From: Nevskia sp.
Lineage (GTDB): Bacteria; Pseudomonadota; Gammaproteobacteria; Nevskiales; Nevskiaceae
Direction: 5' to 3'
Assembly (NCBI GenBank): GCA_031291075.1
Contig: JARLJS010000186.1
Span: forward strand, 1-64,000
DNA: 64,000 bases
Of this stretch, positions 51,045 through 60,295 are shown piece by piece (the first letter of the stretch is position 1; each line of letters begins with the position of its first letter). The notes under the pieces are model-generated. The model searched no databases. It was not told where the DNA came from and was given only the letters and a program-made list of their open reading frames with translations. Position numbers and translations under genes: made by a program.

Positions 51045-52559
51045 ATGACCACGATCAAGCAGGACGACCTGATCCAGAGCGTCGCCGACGCCCTGCAGTA
51101 CATTTCCTACTACCACCCGGTGGATTAGATCCGCAATCTCGCCGCCGCCTATGAAAAGGAGCAGTCGCCGGCGGCCAAGGATGCCATGGCGCAGATCCTG
51201 ATCAATTCGCGCATGTGCGCGGAAGGCCACCGGCCCATCTGCCAGGACACCGGCATCGTCACCGTCTTCCTCAAGATCGGCATGAACGTGCGCTGGGACG
51301 CCACCATGGGCGTGGAGGAGATGGTCAACGAGGGCGTGCGCCGCGCCTACAACCACCCGGACAACAAGCTGCGCGCCTCGGTGCTGGCCGACCCGGCCGG
51401 CGCCCGCCGGAACACCAAGGACAACACGCCGGCGGTGGTGAACATGTCGGTGGTGCCGGGCGACGAACTGGAGGTCATCGTCGCCGCCAAGGGTGGCGGC
51501 TCCGAGGCCAAGTCCAAGTTCGTCATGCTCAACCCTTCCGACTCCATCGTCGACTGGGTGCTCAAGACGGTGCCGACCATGGGCGCCGGCTGGTGCCCGC
51601 CGGGCATGCTCGGCATCGGCATCGGCGGCACCGCCGAGAAGGCCATGCTGCTGGCCAAGGAAGCGCTGATGGATCCGATCGACATGCCGGAGCTGATTGC
51701 GCGCGGGCCGAAGAATCGCATCGAGGAGCTGCGGGTCGAACTGTACGAGAAGGTCAACGCGCTCGGCATCGGCGCGCAGGGCCTGGGCGGACTCACCACC
51801 GTGCTCGACGTCAAGATCCTCGACTACCCCACCCACGCCGCCAATCTGCCGGTGGCGATGATCCCCAACTGCGCCGCCACCCGCCACGCCCATTTCGTGC
51901 TGGACGGCTCCGGCCCGGTGGCGCTGGAGCCGCCCTCGCTGGAGGACTGGCCCCGGCTGACCTACGACACTTCCAAGGGCAAGCGCGTGAACCTCGATAC
52001 CGTCACCCGCGAGGAAGTGGCGGGGTGGAAGCCGGGTGACGTGCTGCTGCTGAACGGCAAGCTCCTCACCGGCCGCGACGCCGCCCACAAGCGCATGGTG
52101 GACATGCTTAACAAGGGCGAGAAGCTGCCCGTCGATTTCACCAATCGGTTCATCTACTACGTCGGCCCGGTCGACCCGGTGCGCGACGAGGTGGTCGGTC
52201 CGGCCGGCCCCACCACCGCCACCCGCATGGACAAGTTCACCCGCCAGATGCTGGAACAGACCGGCCTGCTCGGCATGGTGGGCAAGGCCGAGCGCGGCCC
52301 CGTTGCGATCGAGGCGATCCGCGACAACCGGGCGGTGTACCTGATGGCGGTGGGCGGCGCCGCCTACCTGGTCTCCAAGGCGATCAAGGCCTCGCGCACG
52401 GTGGCCTTCGCCGATCTCGGCATGGAGGCGATCTACGAGTTCGAGGTCAAGGACATGCCGGTGACCGTGGCGGTGGACTGCAAGGGCACCTCGGTCCACC
52501 AGACCGGGCCGAAGGAGTGGCAGGGGAGAATCGGGAAGATTCCGGTGGTGGCGGCATAG
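51045..52559 (+). pseudogene. Class I fumarate hydratase interrupted by an in-frame amber codon
   Basis: From ATG 51045 the frame reads TTIKQDDLIQSVADALQYIS then YYHPVD, a TAG at 51126-51128, then IRNLAAAYEKEQSPAAKDAM and onward to 52559. The full product would be 504 residues, the normal FumA-type length, with the Fe-S cysteines in RMCAEGHRPICQDTG, the middle ...GWCPPGMLGIGIGGTAEKAM, NLPVAMIPNCAATRHAHFVL, and the C-terminal beta domain VGPAGPTTATRMDKFTRQML. The stop replaces a position that is aromatic (usually Tyr) in relatives. The first in-frame restart, ATG 51186, would lose 47 residues. It could be a nonsense mutation, a sequencing error or suppressed in vivo. The enzyme hydrates fumarate to malate. 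Confidence 0.85.
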
Positions 52560-52704
52560 CGAGCACGCACCCCTCCCCCCCGGGGGGGTAAAGCGGCGGC
52601 GGCCGTGGAGGCCGGATCGGCGGTCCCTCCTCCCCGACGATAGGTGGGTCCCAGGAGCATTTTCCGACTGTGGTTCGGCGGGCGGCTGCCGCTATAGGAA
52701 AACC

Positions 52705-55209
52705 ATGCCCACGCCCGCCAGCAGCGACGCCACGCAGCGCCTCACACCCGGCTCCCCGGGCGGGGCGGCGATGCCGGAGCGCATCGGCCGTTTCCAGATC
52801 CGGCGCCTGCTGGGGCGCGGCACGCAGAGCGCGGTCCACCTGGCCTTCGACCCCCATCTCGAGCGGGAGGTGGCGATCAAGATGCTGGCGGGGCGCCGCG
52901 ACCCGGCGCAGGACGTGGCGCTGCTGAAGGAGGCGCGCACCGTCAGCAAGCTGCGCCACCCCAACATCGTGCCGATCTTCGAGGCGGGCGAGCACGGCGG
53001 CGAAAGCTACCTGGTGTTCGAGTTCGTCGAGGGCCGCACCCTGGAGCGCCTGCTGCGCGACGAAGGCGCCCTGCCGGGTCTGCGTGCCGCCGAGATGATG
53101 AAGGGCATCCTCGACGCCCTCGACGACGCGCACCGCAACGGCATCGTGCACCGCGACCTGAAGCCGTCCAACGTGCTGGTCAACGAGCAGGGCCTGCCGC
53201 GGGTGATGGACTTCGGCATCGCCACGCCGCTTGCGCTGGGGAAGGGCGACCGCGCCCCGCTGTGCGGCTCGCCCGCCTATATGGCTCCGGAATACATCGC
53301 CCAACGGACCGTGACACCGCAGTGCGACGTCTACGCCGCCGGCCTGGTGCTGTTCGAGATGGTGTTCGGCCGGCGCGCGATCCAGTCCGACACCGCTTTT
53401 GGCGCCTTGCACAAGATCGCCAACGAGGATCTGCAGTGGCCGGAGGACGCCGGCCAGCGGGTGGACGAGAAGCTGCGCGACCTCATCGCCAAGGCCACCG
53501 TGCGCGACCCGCAGCTGCGGTTCCAGTCGGCGGCGGAGATGCGGCAGGCGCTGGATGCCTACCTGACGCCGCTGCCCGATGGAGCCGCCGGCGGCGACCA
53601 GCCCGGCGGCGCCGGAACGGTGGAGTTCCTGTTGCGGCGCATGCGCCACAAGACCGACTTCCCGTCGATGTCGACGGCGATCACCACCATCACCCGCCTG
53701 GCCTCGTCGGAGCGCGGCGACGTCAACAACCTGTCCAACTCGATCCTCAAGGACTTCGCCCTCACCAACAAGATCCTGCGCATCTCCAACTCCGCGCTGT
53801 ACCGGCAGTTCGCCAGCGCCGGCATCGGTACCGTGTCGCGCGCCATCGTCGTGCTCGGCTTCAACACCATCCGCAACATCGCCATGTCGCTGGTGTTCCT
53901 CGACCATCTGCAGAACAAGCCGCACGCCGAGCGGCTGCGCGAGGAGTTCCTGCGCGTCAGCCTGAGCGGGATGCTGGCGCGCCGCCTGGCCGAGGACGCG
54001 CTGCGCTTCGAGCCGGAGGAGTCCTTCATCTGCGCCCAGTTCCACAACCTGGGCCGCCTGCTGACGCACTACTACTTCCCGGAGGAGGCGGAGGCCATCG
54101 CCAAGCTCACCCTCAAGGAATCGTGCGGCGAGGAGGTCGCCGCCACCAAGGTGCTCGGCATCGGCTACCAGGACCTGGGCGTGGGCATCGCCCGCAGCTG
54201 GGGCTTTCCGGAGGCGATCGTGCAGAGCATGTACCGCCTGCCGCCCGGCAAGGTGGCGGCGCCGCGCTCGCGCGAGGACCGGCTGCGCGCCTTGAGCGGA
54301 TTCGCCAACGAGCTGTGCGTCGCCATCGAAGCCAATCCGCAGGGCCAGGCCGGCGAGATGGCGCGCCTGCGGACGCGTTTCGGCGACTGCCTGCCGATCA
54401 GCGACCGCCAGGCGGCGGCCGCGGTGAAGACCTCGGTGGAGGATCTCGGCGAGCTCGCCCGCATCGTGAAGGTCGACATCGCGCAGACCAGGCTCGGCAA
54501 GCGGCTGCTGCTGCAGTCCGCGCAAGCCGACCCGGCCGACGATACCGCCGACGCCGACGCGCCGGCCAAGCAGACCTACGGCGACGTGCTCGCCGCCACC
54601 GCGGTCGGCGAAGCCGTGCCGCCGCAGCCGGTGGAGGAGCGCAACGAGCCGTCGCGCGAGGCCAAGCCAGGCGAAACGTCCGATGCGAGCGGCGCTGACG
54701 CGGAGGCCATCCTGTCGGCCGGCATCCAGGACATCAGCAACGCCCTGGTGGAGGACCGCTCGCTCGGCTCGCTGCTTGGCATTGCCCTGGAGATCATGTA
54801 CCGCGCCATGGGCTTCCGCCGCGTGCTGCTGTGTATGCGCGACGGCCGCACCGGCAACATGTGCGCGCGCTTCGGCTTCGGCCACGACGCCGACGAGATC
54901 GTGCCGCGCTTCCGCTTTCCGCTGGCCGACGCCCAGAGCATCTTCAACGTGGTGCTGAACAAGGACGTCGACGTCTTGATCTCGGACGCCAGCGACGCCA
55001 AGATCGTGCCTTATGTTCCCGAATGGTTCCGCCGCGAGGTGGCGGCGCCGACCTTCATCGTGTTCCCGCTGCGCGTGCGCGGCGTGCCGGTGGCGATGAT
55101 CTACGCCGACAAGGAGCGCGCCGGGGAGATCGTGATCTCCGCCAAGGAGCTGGGCCTGCTGCGCACCCTGCGCAACCAGGTGCTGCTGGCGATCAAGCAG
55201 GCGGCGTGA
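52705..55209 (+). CDS. Ser/Thr protein kinase-HDOD-GAF fusion protein
   Basis: The 834-residue protein contains a complete Hanks-type kinase at about residues 26-290: glycine loop LLGRGTQSAVHLA, VAIKML lysine, catalytic HRDLKPSNVL, DFGIA and APEY. An HDOD domain follows at about 310-520 (SILKDFALTNKILRISNSAL, then FHNLGRLLTHYYFPEEA), then an acidic linker, then a GAF-like domain at about 675-830 (SLLGIALEIMYRAMGFRRVL, FPLRVRGVPVAMIYADKERA). No membrane helix is present. Kinase residues are all there, so it should be active. HDOD domains usually join signalling outputs, and GAF binds small ligands, so it looks like a cytoplasmic sensor kinase. Confidence 0.92.
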   Translation: MPTPASSDATQRLTPGSPGGAAMPERIGRFQIRRLLGRGTQSAVHLAFDPHLEREVAIKMLAGRRDPAQDVALLKEARTVSKLRHPNIVPIFEAGEHGGESYLVFEFVEGRTLERLLRDEGALPGLRAAEMMKGILDALDDAHRNGIVHRDLKPSNVLVNEQGLPRVMDFGIATPLALGKGDRAPLCGSPAYMAPEYIAQRTVTPQCDVYAAGLVLFEMVFGRRAIQSDTAFGALHKIANEDLQWPEDAGQRVDEKLRDLIAKATVRDPQLRFQSAAEMRQALDAYLTPLPDGAAGGDQPGGAGTVEFLLRRMRHKTDFPSMSTAITTITRLASSERGDVNNLSNSILKDFALTNKILRISNSALYRQFASAGIGTVSRAIVVLGFNTIRNIAMSLVFLDHLQNKPHAERLREEFLRVSLSGMLARRLAEDALRFEPEESFICAQFHNLGRLLTHYYFPEEAEAIAKLTLKESCGEEVAATKVLGIGYQDLGVGIARSWGFPEAIVQSMYRLPPGKVAAPRSREDRLRALSGFANELCVAIEANPQGQAGEMARLRTRFGDCLPISDRQAAAAVKTSVEDLGELARIVKVDIAQTRLGKRLLLQSAQADPADDTADADAPAKQTYGDVLAATAVGEAVPPQPVEERNEPSREAKPGETSDASGADAEAILSAGIQDISNALVEDRSLGSLLGIALEIMYRAMGFRRVLLCMRDGRTGNMCARFGFGHDADEIVPRFRFPLADAQSIFNVVLNKDVDVLISDASDAKIVPYVPEWFRREVAAPTFIVFPLRVRGVPVAMIYADKERAGEIVISAKELGLLRTLRNQVLLAIKQAA

Positions 55210-55221
55210 GACATATTTGTT

Positions 55222-55247
55222 CCCCTCTCCCGCTTGCGGGAGAGGGG
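55222..55247. repeat. Short CCCCTCTCCC hairpin
   Basis: CCCCTCTCCCGC (55222-55233) pairs with GCGGGAGAGGGG (55236-55247) around TT. It shares the outer arm of the repeats at 44810-44933 and 48099-48222 and likewise lies between convergent genes. Confidence 0.75.
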
Positions 55248-55286
55248 AGAGGGGAAAGAAGTATGTGCGCTTAAACAGAAAATGCT

Positions 55287-55832
55287 CTAGCTCTGCTTCT
55301 TCCAGCTCACCTCGCTGCCGCCATGCAGCCGCGCCAGCACGCGCGCGCACACGAACAGATAGTCCGACAGCCGGTTGAGGTACTGCGGCGCCAGCGGGTT
55401 GAGCGGCTCCAGCGCGTTGAGCGCCCATAGCGCGCGCTCCGCGCGACGTGCCACCGCGCGGGCGAAGTGGGCGGCGGCGGCCGGCGCGTCGCCGCCGGGC
55501 AGCACGAACTCCTTCAGCGGTGGCAGGTCGGCGTTGAGCCCCTGCAGCTCGCTTTCCAGGCGCAGCAGGTAGCTGTCCTTGATCAGCGCCGACCCTGGCA
55601 GGGACAGCTCCCCGCCGAGGTCGAACAGCTCGTGCTGGGTCAGCGCCAGCGGGGCGCGCAGCGCGTCCGGCAGTTCCTGCACCAGCAGCAGGCCCACCGC
55701 GCAGTTCAGCTCGTCCACCTCGCCCAGTGCCTGCACCCGCGGTGCGCTCTTGGCCAGGCGCTCGCCGGAGGCGAGCCCGGTCTCGCCCTGGTCGCCGGTG
55801 CGGGTGACGATTTTGCTGAGTCGGTGGCCCAT
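55287..55832 (-). CDS. Cob(I)alamin adenosyltransferase (PduO type)
   Basis: This 181-residue all-helical ATP:corrinoid adenosyltransferase has the ATP-binding N-terminus IVTRTGDQGETGLASGERLA, VDELNCAVGLL, and the C-terminal RRAERALWALN and YLNRLSDYLFVCAR helices of the PduO/MMAB family. It makes adenosylcobalamin. ATG 55832 is chosen with AGGTTGGA upstream; TTG 55841 is possible. It starts just after btuB and is under the same cobalamin riboswitch. Confidence 0.92.
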   Translation of the reverse strand: MGHRLSKIVTRTGDQGETGLASGERLAKSAPRVQALGEVDELNCAVGLLLVQELPDALRAPLALTQHELFDLGGELSLPGSALIKDSYLLRLESELQGLNADLPPLKEFVLPGGDAPAAAAHFARAVARRAERALWALNALEPLNPLAPQYLNRLSDYLFVCARVLARLHGGSEVSWKKQS

Positions 55833-55842
55833 GCGTTCCAAC

Positions 55843-57711
55843 CTATAGCGGCAGTGAATACCGGAGGCTAGCGTACACCGCGCTGCCGGGCTGGTTGTAG
55901 CCGGCGGCGGTCTGGTAATGGTGATTGAGCACGTTGGCGCCGCGCAGGTCGAAGCGCAACTCGCGCGTCAGCCGCACGCCGGCGTTGAGGTCCAGCAGGC
56001 CGTAGCCGCCGTCGGTGGTGGGCAGGCCGTCGATGGCGCCGATGTCCTGGCGCCGGCCGGCGGCATAGAAATGTGCGCCGACGTCGTAGCGGCCGAGATG
56101 GCGTTGAATCAGGGCGTCGGCGCTGAGCCGGGAGCGCCGCAGCAGCACCGAGTCGTTGTCCAGGGTGCGTGGGTTCTGGACCACGCCGTCGACGCGGGCC
56201 GTCCAGCGCTCGTCGACGTAGCTCCAGTCCGCCTGGGCGCCGGTGGTGCGGCTGTCCCGGGCATTGATCAAGGTGAAGAAGTTCGGCGGGATCGCCGTCG
56301 GCACACCCAGGATCAGGTCGCGCACGTCGGTCCGGAACAGGCGCAGTTCCGCGTCCTGGTGGGCCAGGAGGCGCTGCTTCAGGCCCAGCTCGTAGTCCAT
56401 GGCCTTCTCCGGCTGCAGCGCCGGGTTGCCGCCGAAGCCGAAGCGGTCGTTGGCGGTGGGGGCATGGAAGGCGCTGCCGGCGCTGGCGATCAGCTTGGTG
56501 GTCGCGGTCAGGTCGAAGCCGTATTCCGCGCTCCAGTTGAAGCGCTCGCCGAAACCGCCGTCGTGCAGATAGCTCACCGCCAGTACCGCGTGGTTGCGCT
56601 GGACATTGAGCTCGTCCTGAAGGTAGGCGTAGTCATTGTCCTTGGTGGTGTCGATGGCGGTGCCGAAGGAGAGGGCATCGACACGCTCGCGGCTCGCCAG
56701 TGCGCCGAAGGACAGGCGGTTGTAGTCGCCCAGCGTGAGCACGTTGTGCCAGTCCGCCTCGGGGCGGATCGTCCTGACGAAGTCCGCGGCCTGGCCCTGG
56801 TGCAGGTTGTCCCCGCCGCGGCTCAGGGTCAGGTCGCTCGCCCAGTTGTCGCACAGGTGGGTGCTGGCCTGCAGCGCCAGGATGCGGTCGTTGAAACGCT
56901 CGTCGGCCGGCGAGTAGGTATTCAGGAAGGCGAAGGTGTTGGGATCGAAGTTGGCGTTGACGTATTTGCTGTAGCCCTCCGCATCCCAGGCCCGCGCCTC
57001 CAGCCGGATCCCTCCAAGCTGGATGCTGGCCTTGCCGTTCAGCGTACGGTTGCGGAAGTTGCCGTCGTCGCCGGCGCCGGCGTAGGTGGGAAAGCCGCCC
57101 ACGTACTGCTGCTGGGCACCGAAGGCCACGCCCCATGCATGGCCGTCGACCTTGCCGGCATCGCGCAGCGCCGCGCCGCCCTGCACCGTGTCGAAGGAGC
57201 CGCCGGTCGAGCTGAGGTCGAGCTGCGCCGGGCCGGGCCCGCGCGTGATGATGTTCACCACGCCGCCGATCGCGTCGGTGCCGTACAGCGTTGAACGCGG
57301 GCCCTCGAGCACTTCGATGCGTTCGATCATCTCCGGGCTGATGTTGGCGAGCGCGGCCGCGCCGTCGGAATCGTTGTTGACGCGCACGCCGTCGATCAGC
57401 ACCAGCGTGTAGTTGCTGTTGCCGCCGCGGATGAACAGCGAGGCCGGCTGGCCGGGACCGCCGCTGCGGGCCACGTCGAGCCCGGCGTATTGCTGCAGGA
57501 TCTGGGCGACGTCGGTGGCCTGTGCCCGCTCGATCTGCGCGCGGTCGATGACGATGGTGGGCGCCAGCGTGTCGGCTTCGGGCACGTCGGTGCGCGTGGC
57601 CGTGACCACCACGGGCGCGAGCGCGACGGAATTGTTGGAGGAGGGAACGCCGGGATCGGCGGCGAAGGCGATGGCGGGCGCGAGCGCCAGCCCCAGTGCT
57701 GCAATTTTCAT
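55843..57711 (-). CDS. btuB: TonB-dependent vitamin B12 receptor BtuB
   Basis: The 622-residue outer-membrane protein has a signal peptide (KIAALGLALAPAIAFAAD), TonB box VVVTATRTD, plug domain (DVAQILQQYAGLDVARSGGP, SLFIRGGNSNYTLVLIDGVR, EVLEGPRSTLYGTDAIGGVV) and a 22-strand barrel ending in the aromatic ASLRYSLPL. Length is that of BtuB (about 614). A cobalamin riboswitch precedes it and the cobalamin adenosyltransferase gene follows, which supports B12 as substrate. Periplasmic partner BtuF is encoded at 61417-62256. Confidence 0.95.
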   Translation of the reverse strand: MKIAALGLALAPAIAFAADPGVPSSNNSVALAPVVVTATRTDVPEADTLAPTIVIDRAQIERAQATDVAQILQQYAGLDVARSGGPGQPASLFIRGGNSNYTLVLIDGVRVNNDSDGAAALANISPEMIERIEVLEGPRSTLYGTDAIGGVVNIITRGPGPAQLDLSSTGGSFDTVQGGAALRDAGKVDGHAWGVAFGAQQQYVGGFPTYAGAGDDGNFRNRTLNGKASIQLGGIRLEARAWDAEGYSKYVNANFDPNTFAFLNTYSPADERFNDRILALQASTHLCDNWASDLTLSRGGDNLHQGQAADFVRTIRPEADWHNVLTLGDYNRLSFGALASRERVDALSFGTAIDTTKDNDYAYLQDELNVQRNHAVLAVSYLHDGGFGERFNWSAEYGFDLTATTKLIASAGSAFHAPTANDRFGFGGNPALQPEKAMDYELGLKQRLLAHQDAELRLFRTDVRDLILGVPTAIPPNFFTLINARDSRTTGAQADWSYVDERWTARVDGVVQNPRTLDNDSVLLRRSRLSADALIQRHLGRYDVGAHFYAAGRRQDIGAIDGLPTTDGGYGLLDLNAGVRLTRELRFDLRGANVLNHHYQTAAGYNQPGSAVYASLRYSLPL

Positions 57712-57784
57712 GATAGCTCCGGCGGCCTGCGTCCCCGCAGGCCTGGCGGTGGAAAAAACTCAGCCGCGGTGCGGCTGACCCCTG

Positions 57785-57980
57785 TCGCTGGCCGGTCTCC
57801 GGACTCATGGGTGAAGCGGTTTGGAACCGTTCCCCGCGGCGCCTTCCCGGATCGCTCCAGTGGCGTGTCGCCGCGTGTTCCCATTTACCGTTGCGGGGGC
57901 AGTGCCGGATTTGGACGTGCACGTCCGCACCGGCTTCCCGTTTAACCCGCGGCCTGGGAGGCCGCGGGCACCTGCGAGGG
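57785..57980 (-). promoter_or_regulatory. Cobalamin riboswitch upstream of btuB
   Basis: On the minus strand the conserved order is complete: GCAGGTGCC start, GGGAAGCCGGTG, CACTGCCCCCGCAACGGTAA (J6/3 core), CGCCACTGG, GGGAAGGC, and the B12 box AGTCCGGAGACCGGCC close to the 3-prime end. A possible -10 TAGAAT lies at 57985-57990. Binding of adenosylcobalamin should lower expression of btuB and the adenosyltransferase. Between 57991 and 58082 no gene is seen. Confidence 0.93.
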
Positions 57981-58082
57981 CGCTATTCTAGTCGAGAGCC
58001 GGGAGTTTGCGCTCCTCCGGCCGGACTATGAGCGGTCCCGGGTTGTATCATTGACCCCCGACCCAGACCATCACTCAACCGT

Positions 58083-58874
58083 ATGTCCAGTGCTCTGCTC
58101 AAGGCCGCACTCGAAGCCGCGGAGGCCGCCGCCGGCCTGATCCGCAAGGCCTACCGCAGCAATTTCGAAGTCCGCTTCAAGGCCGACGCCACGCCGGTGA
58201 CCGAGGTGGACGTGGCCGCCGAGGAGGCGATCAAGAAGGTCCTCAAGTCGCATTTCCCCGGGCACGGCTTCTACGGTGAGGAGCTCGGCCGCGAGACCGG
58301 CGACGCCGAGCACCTGTGGCTGATCGACCCCATCGACGGCACCAAGGCCTTCGTGCGCGGCTACCCGCTGTTCTCGGTGCAGATCGCGCTGATGCTGCAC
58401 GGCGAGCTGGTGCTGGGCGTGTCCTCGGCCCCGTGCTGGAACGGCGGCAGCGGCGAGGTGGCCTGGGCCGAACGCGGCCACGGTGCCTGGCTCGGCGGCG
58501 AGCGTCTGCACGTGGCCGACACCAACGAGATCGGTCGCGCCACCCTCTCCACCGGCAACGTGGCACGGCTGGCGCGCAGCGACGCCTGGGCGCGCTTCGG
58601 CGCGCTGGTGCCGCGCCTGCACCGCATCCGCGGCTACGGCGATTTCCTGCACTACCACTGGCTGGCGGCCGGCAAGCTGGACGCGGTGGTGGAATCGGAT
58701 GTCAACATCCTTGACATTGCCGCCTGCAGCGTGATCGTGCGCGAGGCCGGCGGCCGCTTCACCGACCTGCAGGGCGCGCCGCTCGGCCTCGACACCACCA
58801 GCGTCCTGGCGGCGGCGACGCCGGCGCTGCACAAGCAGTTGCTGGATGAACTGCGCTTTACGCCGCCGACCTGA
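58083..58874 (+). CDS. Inositol-monophosphatase family protein, probable histidinol-phosphatase (HisN-like)
   Basis: This 263-residue lithium-sensitive-type phosphatase has the metal-binding blocks FKADATPVTEVDVAAEEAIK, GFYGEELGRETGD, WLIDPIDGTKAFVRGYPLFS (core DPIDGT) and the C-terminal ESDVNILDIAACSVIVREAG. The DGTKAFVRG variant is typical of HisN histidinol-phosphatases rather than SuhB (DGTTNF). HisB in this genome lacks a phosphatase domain, so this enzyme is a reasonable source of that step. CysQ-like nucleotidase activity is the alternative. It is followed 21 bp later by an SDR gene. Confidence 0.8.
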   Translation: MSSALLKAALEAAEAAAGLIRKAYRSNFEVRFKADATPVTEVDVAAEEAIKKVLKSHFPGHGFYGEELGRETGDAEHLWLIDPIDGTKAFVRGYPLFSVQIALMLHGELVLGVSSAPCWNGGSGEVAWAERGHGAWLGGERLHVADTNEIGRATLSTGNVARLARSDAWARFGALVPRLHRIRGYGDFLHYHWLAAGKLDAVVESDVNILDIAACSVIVREAGGRFTDLQGAPLGLDTTSVLAAATPALHKQLLDELRFTPPT

Positions 58875-58895
58875 GTCCCCCACGAGGAGCAGACC

Positions 58896-59717
58896 GTGAA
58901 CACCCCCTTCGATTTCAGCGGCAAGACGGTATTCGTCGCCGGCGGCACCAGCGGCATCAACCTGGGCGTGGCCCACGCTTTCGCCAAGGCCGGCGCGCGG
59001 CTGGCCGTGATCTCGCGCAAGCAGGACAAGGTCGACGCGGCGGTGGCTGCTCTGCAGACCCACGGCGGCGAGGTGATCGGCTTTGCGGCGGACGTGCGCG
59101 ACTGCGCCGCGGTGGAGCAGACCTTCAAGGACACCCGGGCGCGCTTCGGCGGCATCGACGTGCTGGTCTCCGGCGCCGCCGGAAATTTCCCCGCGCCCGC
59201 GCTCGGCATCTCGCCCAACGGCTTCAAGTCGGTGGTGGATATCGACCTGCTCGGGACCTTTCACGTGTTGCGCTCGGCGTTCCCCTATCTCAACAAGCCG
59301 GGCGCTTCGATCGTCAACATCTCCGCGCCTCAAGCCTACGTGCCGATGGAGTTCCAGATGCACGTCTGCGCCGCCAAGGCCGGCGTGGACATGGTGACGA
59401 GGGTGGCGGCGATGGAGTGGGCGCAGGCCGGTGTGCGCGTCAACTCGGTCACGCCGGGACCGATCGACGGTACCGAGGGGATGAACCGGCTGGCGCCGAA
59501 CGAGGCGATGCGGCAGATGGTGGCGGAGAGTGTGCCCATGGGGCACTTCGGCACGCCCGACGATATCGCCCAGGCCTGCATGTGGCTGAGCAGCCCGTAC
59601 GCGGGCTACGTCACCGGGGTGGTACTGCCCGTGGACGGCGGCTGGTCGCTGGGCGGGCTCAGCGCCTCAGCCGTGGGCATGAAGAAGGCATTCGCCGGCG
59701 GTCCCGGCCGGAGTTGA
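58896..59717 (+). CDS. SDR oxidoreductase, 2,4-dienoyl-CoA reductase-like
   Basis: The 273-residue protein has a Rossmann fold with KTVFVAGGTSGINLGVAHAF, AGNFPAPALGISPNGFKSVV, IVNISAPQA and the C-terminal PGPIDGTEGMNRLAP. The usual YxxxK catalytic Tyr is absent: the site reads QMHVCAAKAGVDM, with Lys only. This is the pattern of DECR-type 2,4-dienoyl-CoA reductases, which the AAGNF and GPIDGTEG motifs also support. It would serve beta-oxidation of unsaturated acyl-CoA using NADPH. It follows the HisN-like gene by 21 bp. Confidence 0.85.
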   Translation: MNTPFDFSGKTVFVAGGTSGINLGVAHAFAKAGARLAVISRKQDKVDAAVAALQTHGGEVIGFAADVRDCAAVEQTFKDTRARFGGIDVLVSGAAGNFPAPALGISPNGFKSVVDIDLLGTFHVLRSAFPYLNKPGASIVNISAPQAYVPMEFQMHVCAAKAGVDMVTRVAAMEWAQAGVRVNSVTPGPIDGTEGMNRLAPNEAMRQMVAESVPMGHFGTPDDIAQACMWLSSPYAGYVTGVVLPVDGGWSLGGLSASAVGMKKAFAGGPGRS

Positions 59718-59752
59718 GCCGGGCCGGCTGCCGGCGTCGTGCGCGAGCCAAG

Positions 59753-59783
59753 AAAAAGCGCCAGCCGAAAATCGACTGGCGCT
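59753..59783 (-). terminator. Rho-independent terminator of the cold-shock gene
   Basis: AGCGCCAG (59757-59764) pairs with CTGGCGCT (59776-59783). On the minus strand the hairpin is followed by TTTTTC (59757-59752). It ends the cold-shock transcript and also lies just after the convergent SDR gene. Confidence 0.85.
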
Positions 59784-59810
59784 CGTGGCCGATACGAAAA
59801 ACCGGCGCGA

Positions 59811-60020
59811 TCAGACCAAGGCGACATCTTCGGCCTGCAGGCCCTTCTGTCCCTGCACCACGCTGAACTGCACCTGCTGGCCTTCCTGCAAGGTGCGGAA
59901 GCCGTCGCCGCGAATCTGGCGGAAGTGCACGAACACGTCATCGCCGGCGCTACGCTGGATGAAGCCGTAGCCCTTGGCGTTGTCGAACCATTTCACCGTC
60001 CCCGTTTCACGATTAGCCAT
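59811..60020 (-). CDS. Cold-shock domain protein (CspA family)
   Basis: The 69-residue five-strand OB-fold protein has [17 protein letters not shown] (RNP1 KGYGFI) and [10 protein letters not shown] (RNP2), and ends AEDVALV. It binds single-stranded RNA and DNA as a chaperone. GAGAGGAAGG lies upstream of the ATG, and a long leader of at least 100 nt with a GGTTTTTTTT-like run on the plus strand precedes it. From 60021 to 60295 no other gene is seen. Confidence 0.94.
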   Translation of the reverse strand: MANRETGTVKWFDNAKGYGFIQRSAGDDVFVHFRQIRGDGFRTLQEGQQVQFSVVQGQKGLQAEDVALV

Positions 60021-60295
60021 AACGCGAAAACCTTCCTCTCATGCTAGTGACCTTGTGTTGGGTGCCCCAGTAGCAATCCGTGCTGTGGTGGCGCTGGCTT
60101 GATGCCGCCGACAATTTACCGGTTTTTTTTTGGCAATGCGACGTCTGGGGCAAGCGTGAGCCAGCGCACAAAATCGATGGCTGCGCCCCAGCTAAACTCG
60201 ACGTTTCATCGTCGTCGCGCGAACGCTGCGTGCCGGGCCTGCAGCAAGTTGCTCGACGGTGCAACGGCCGCGAGTGCCGGCGGCGATGTCCTGCT

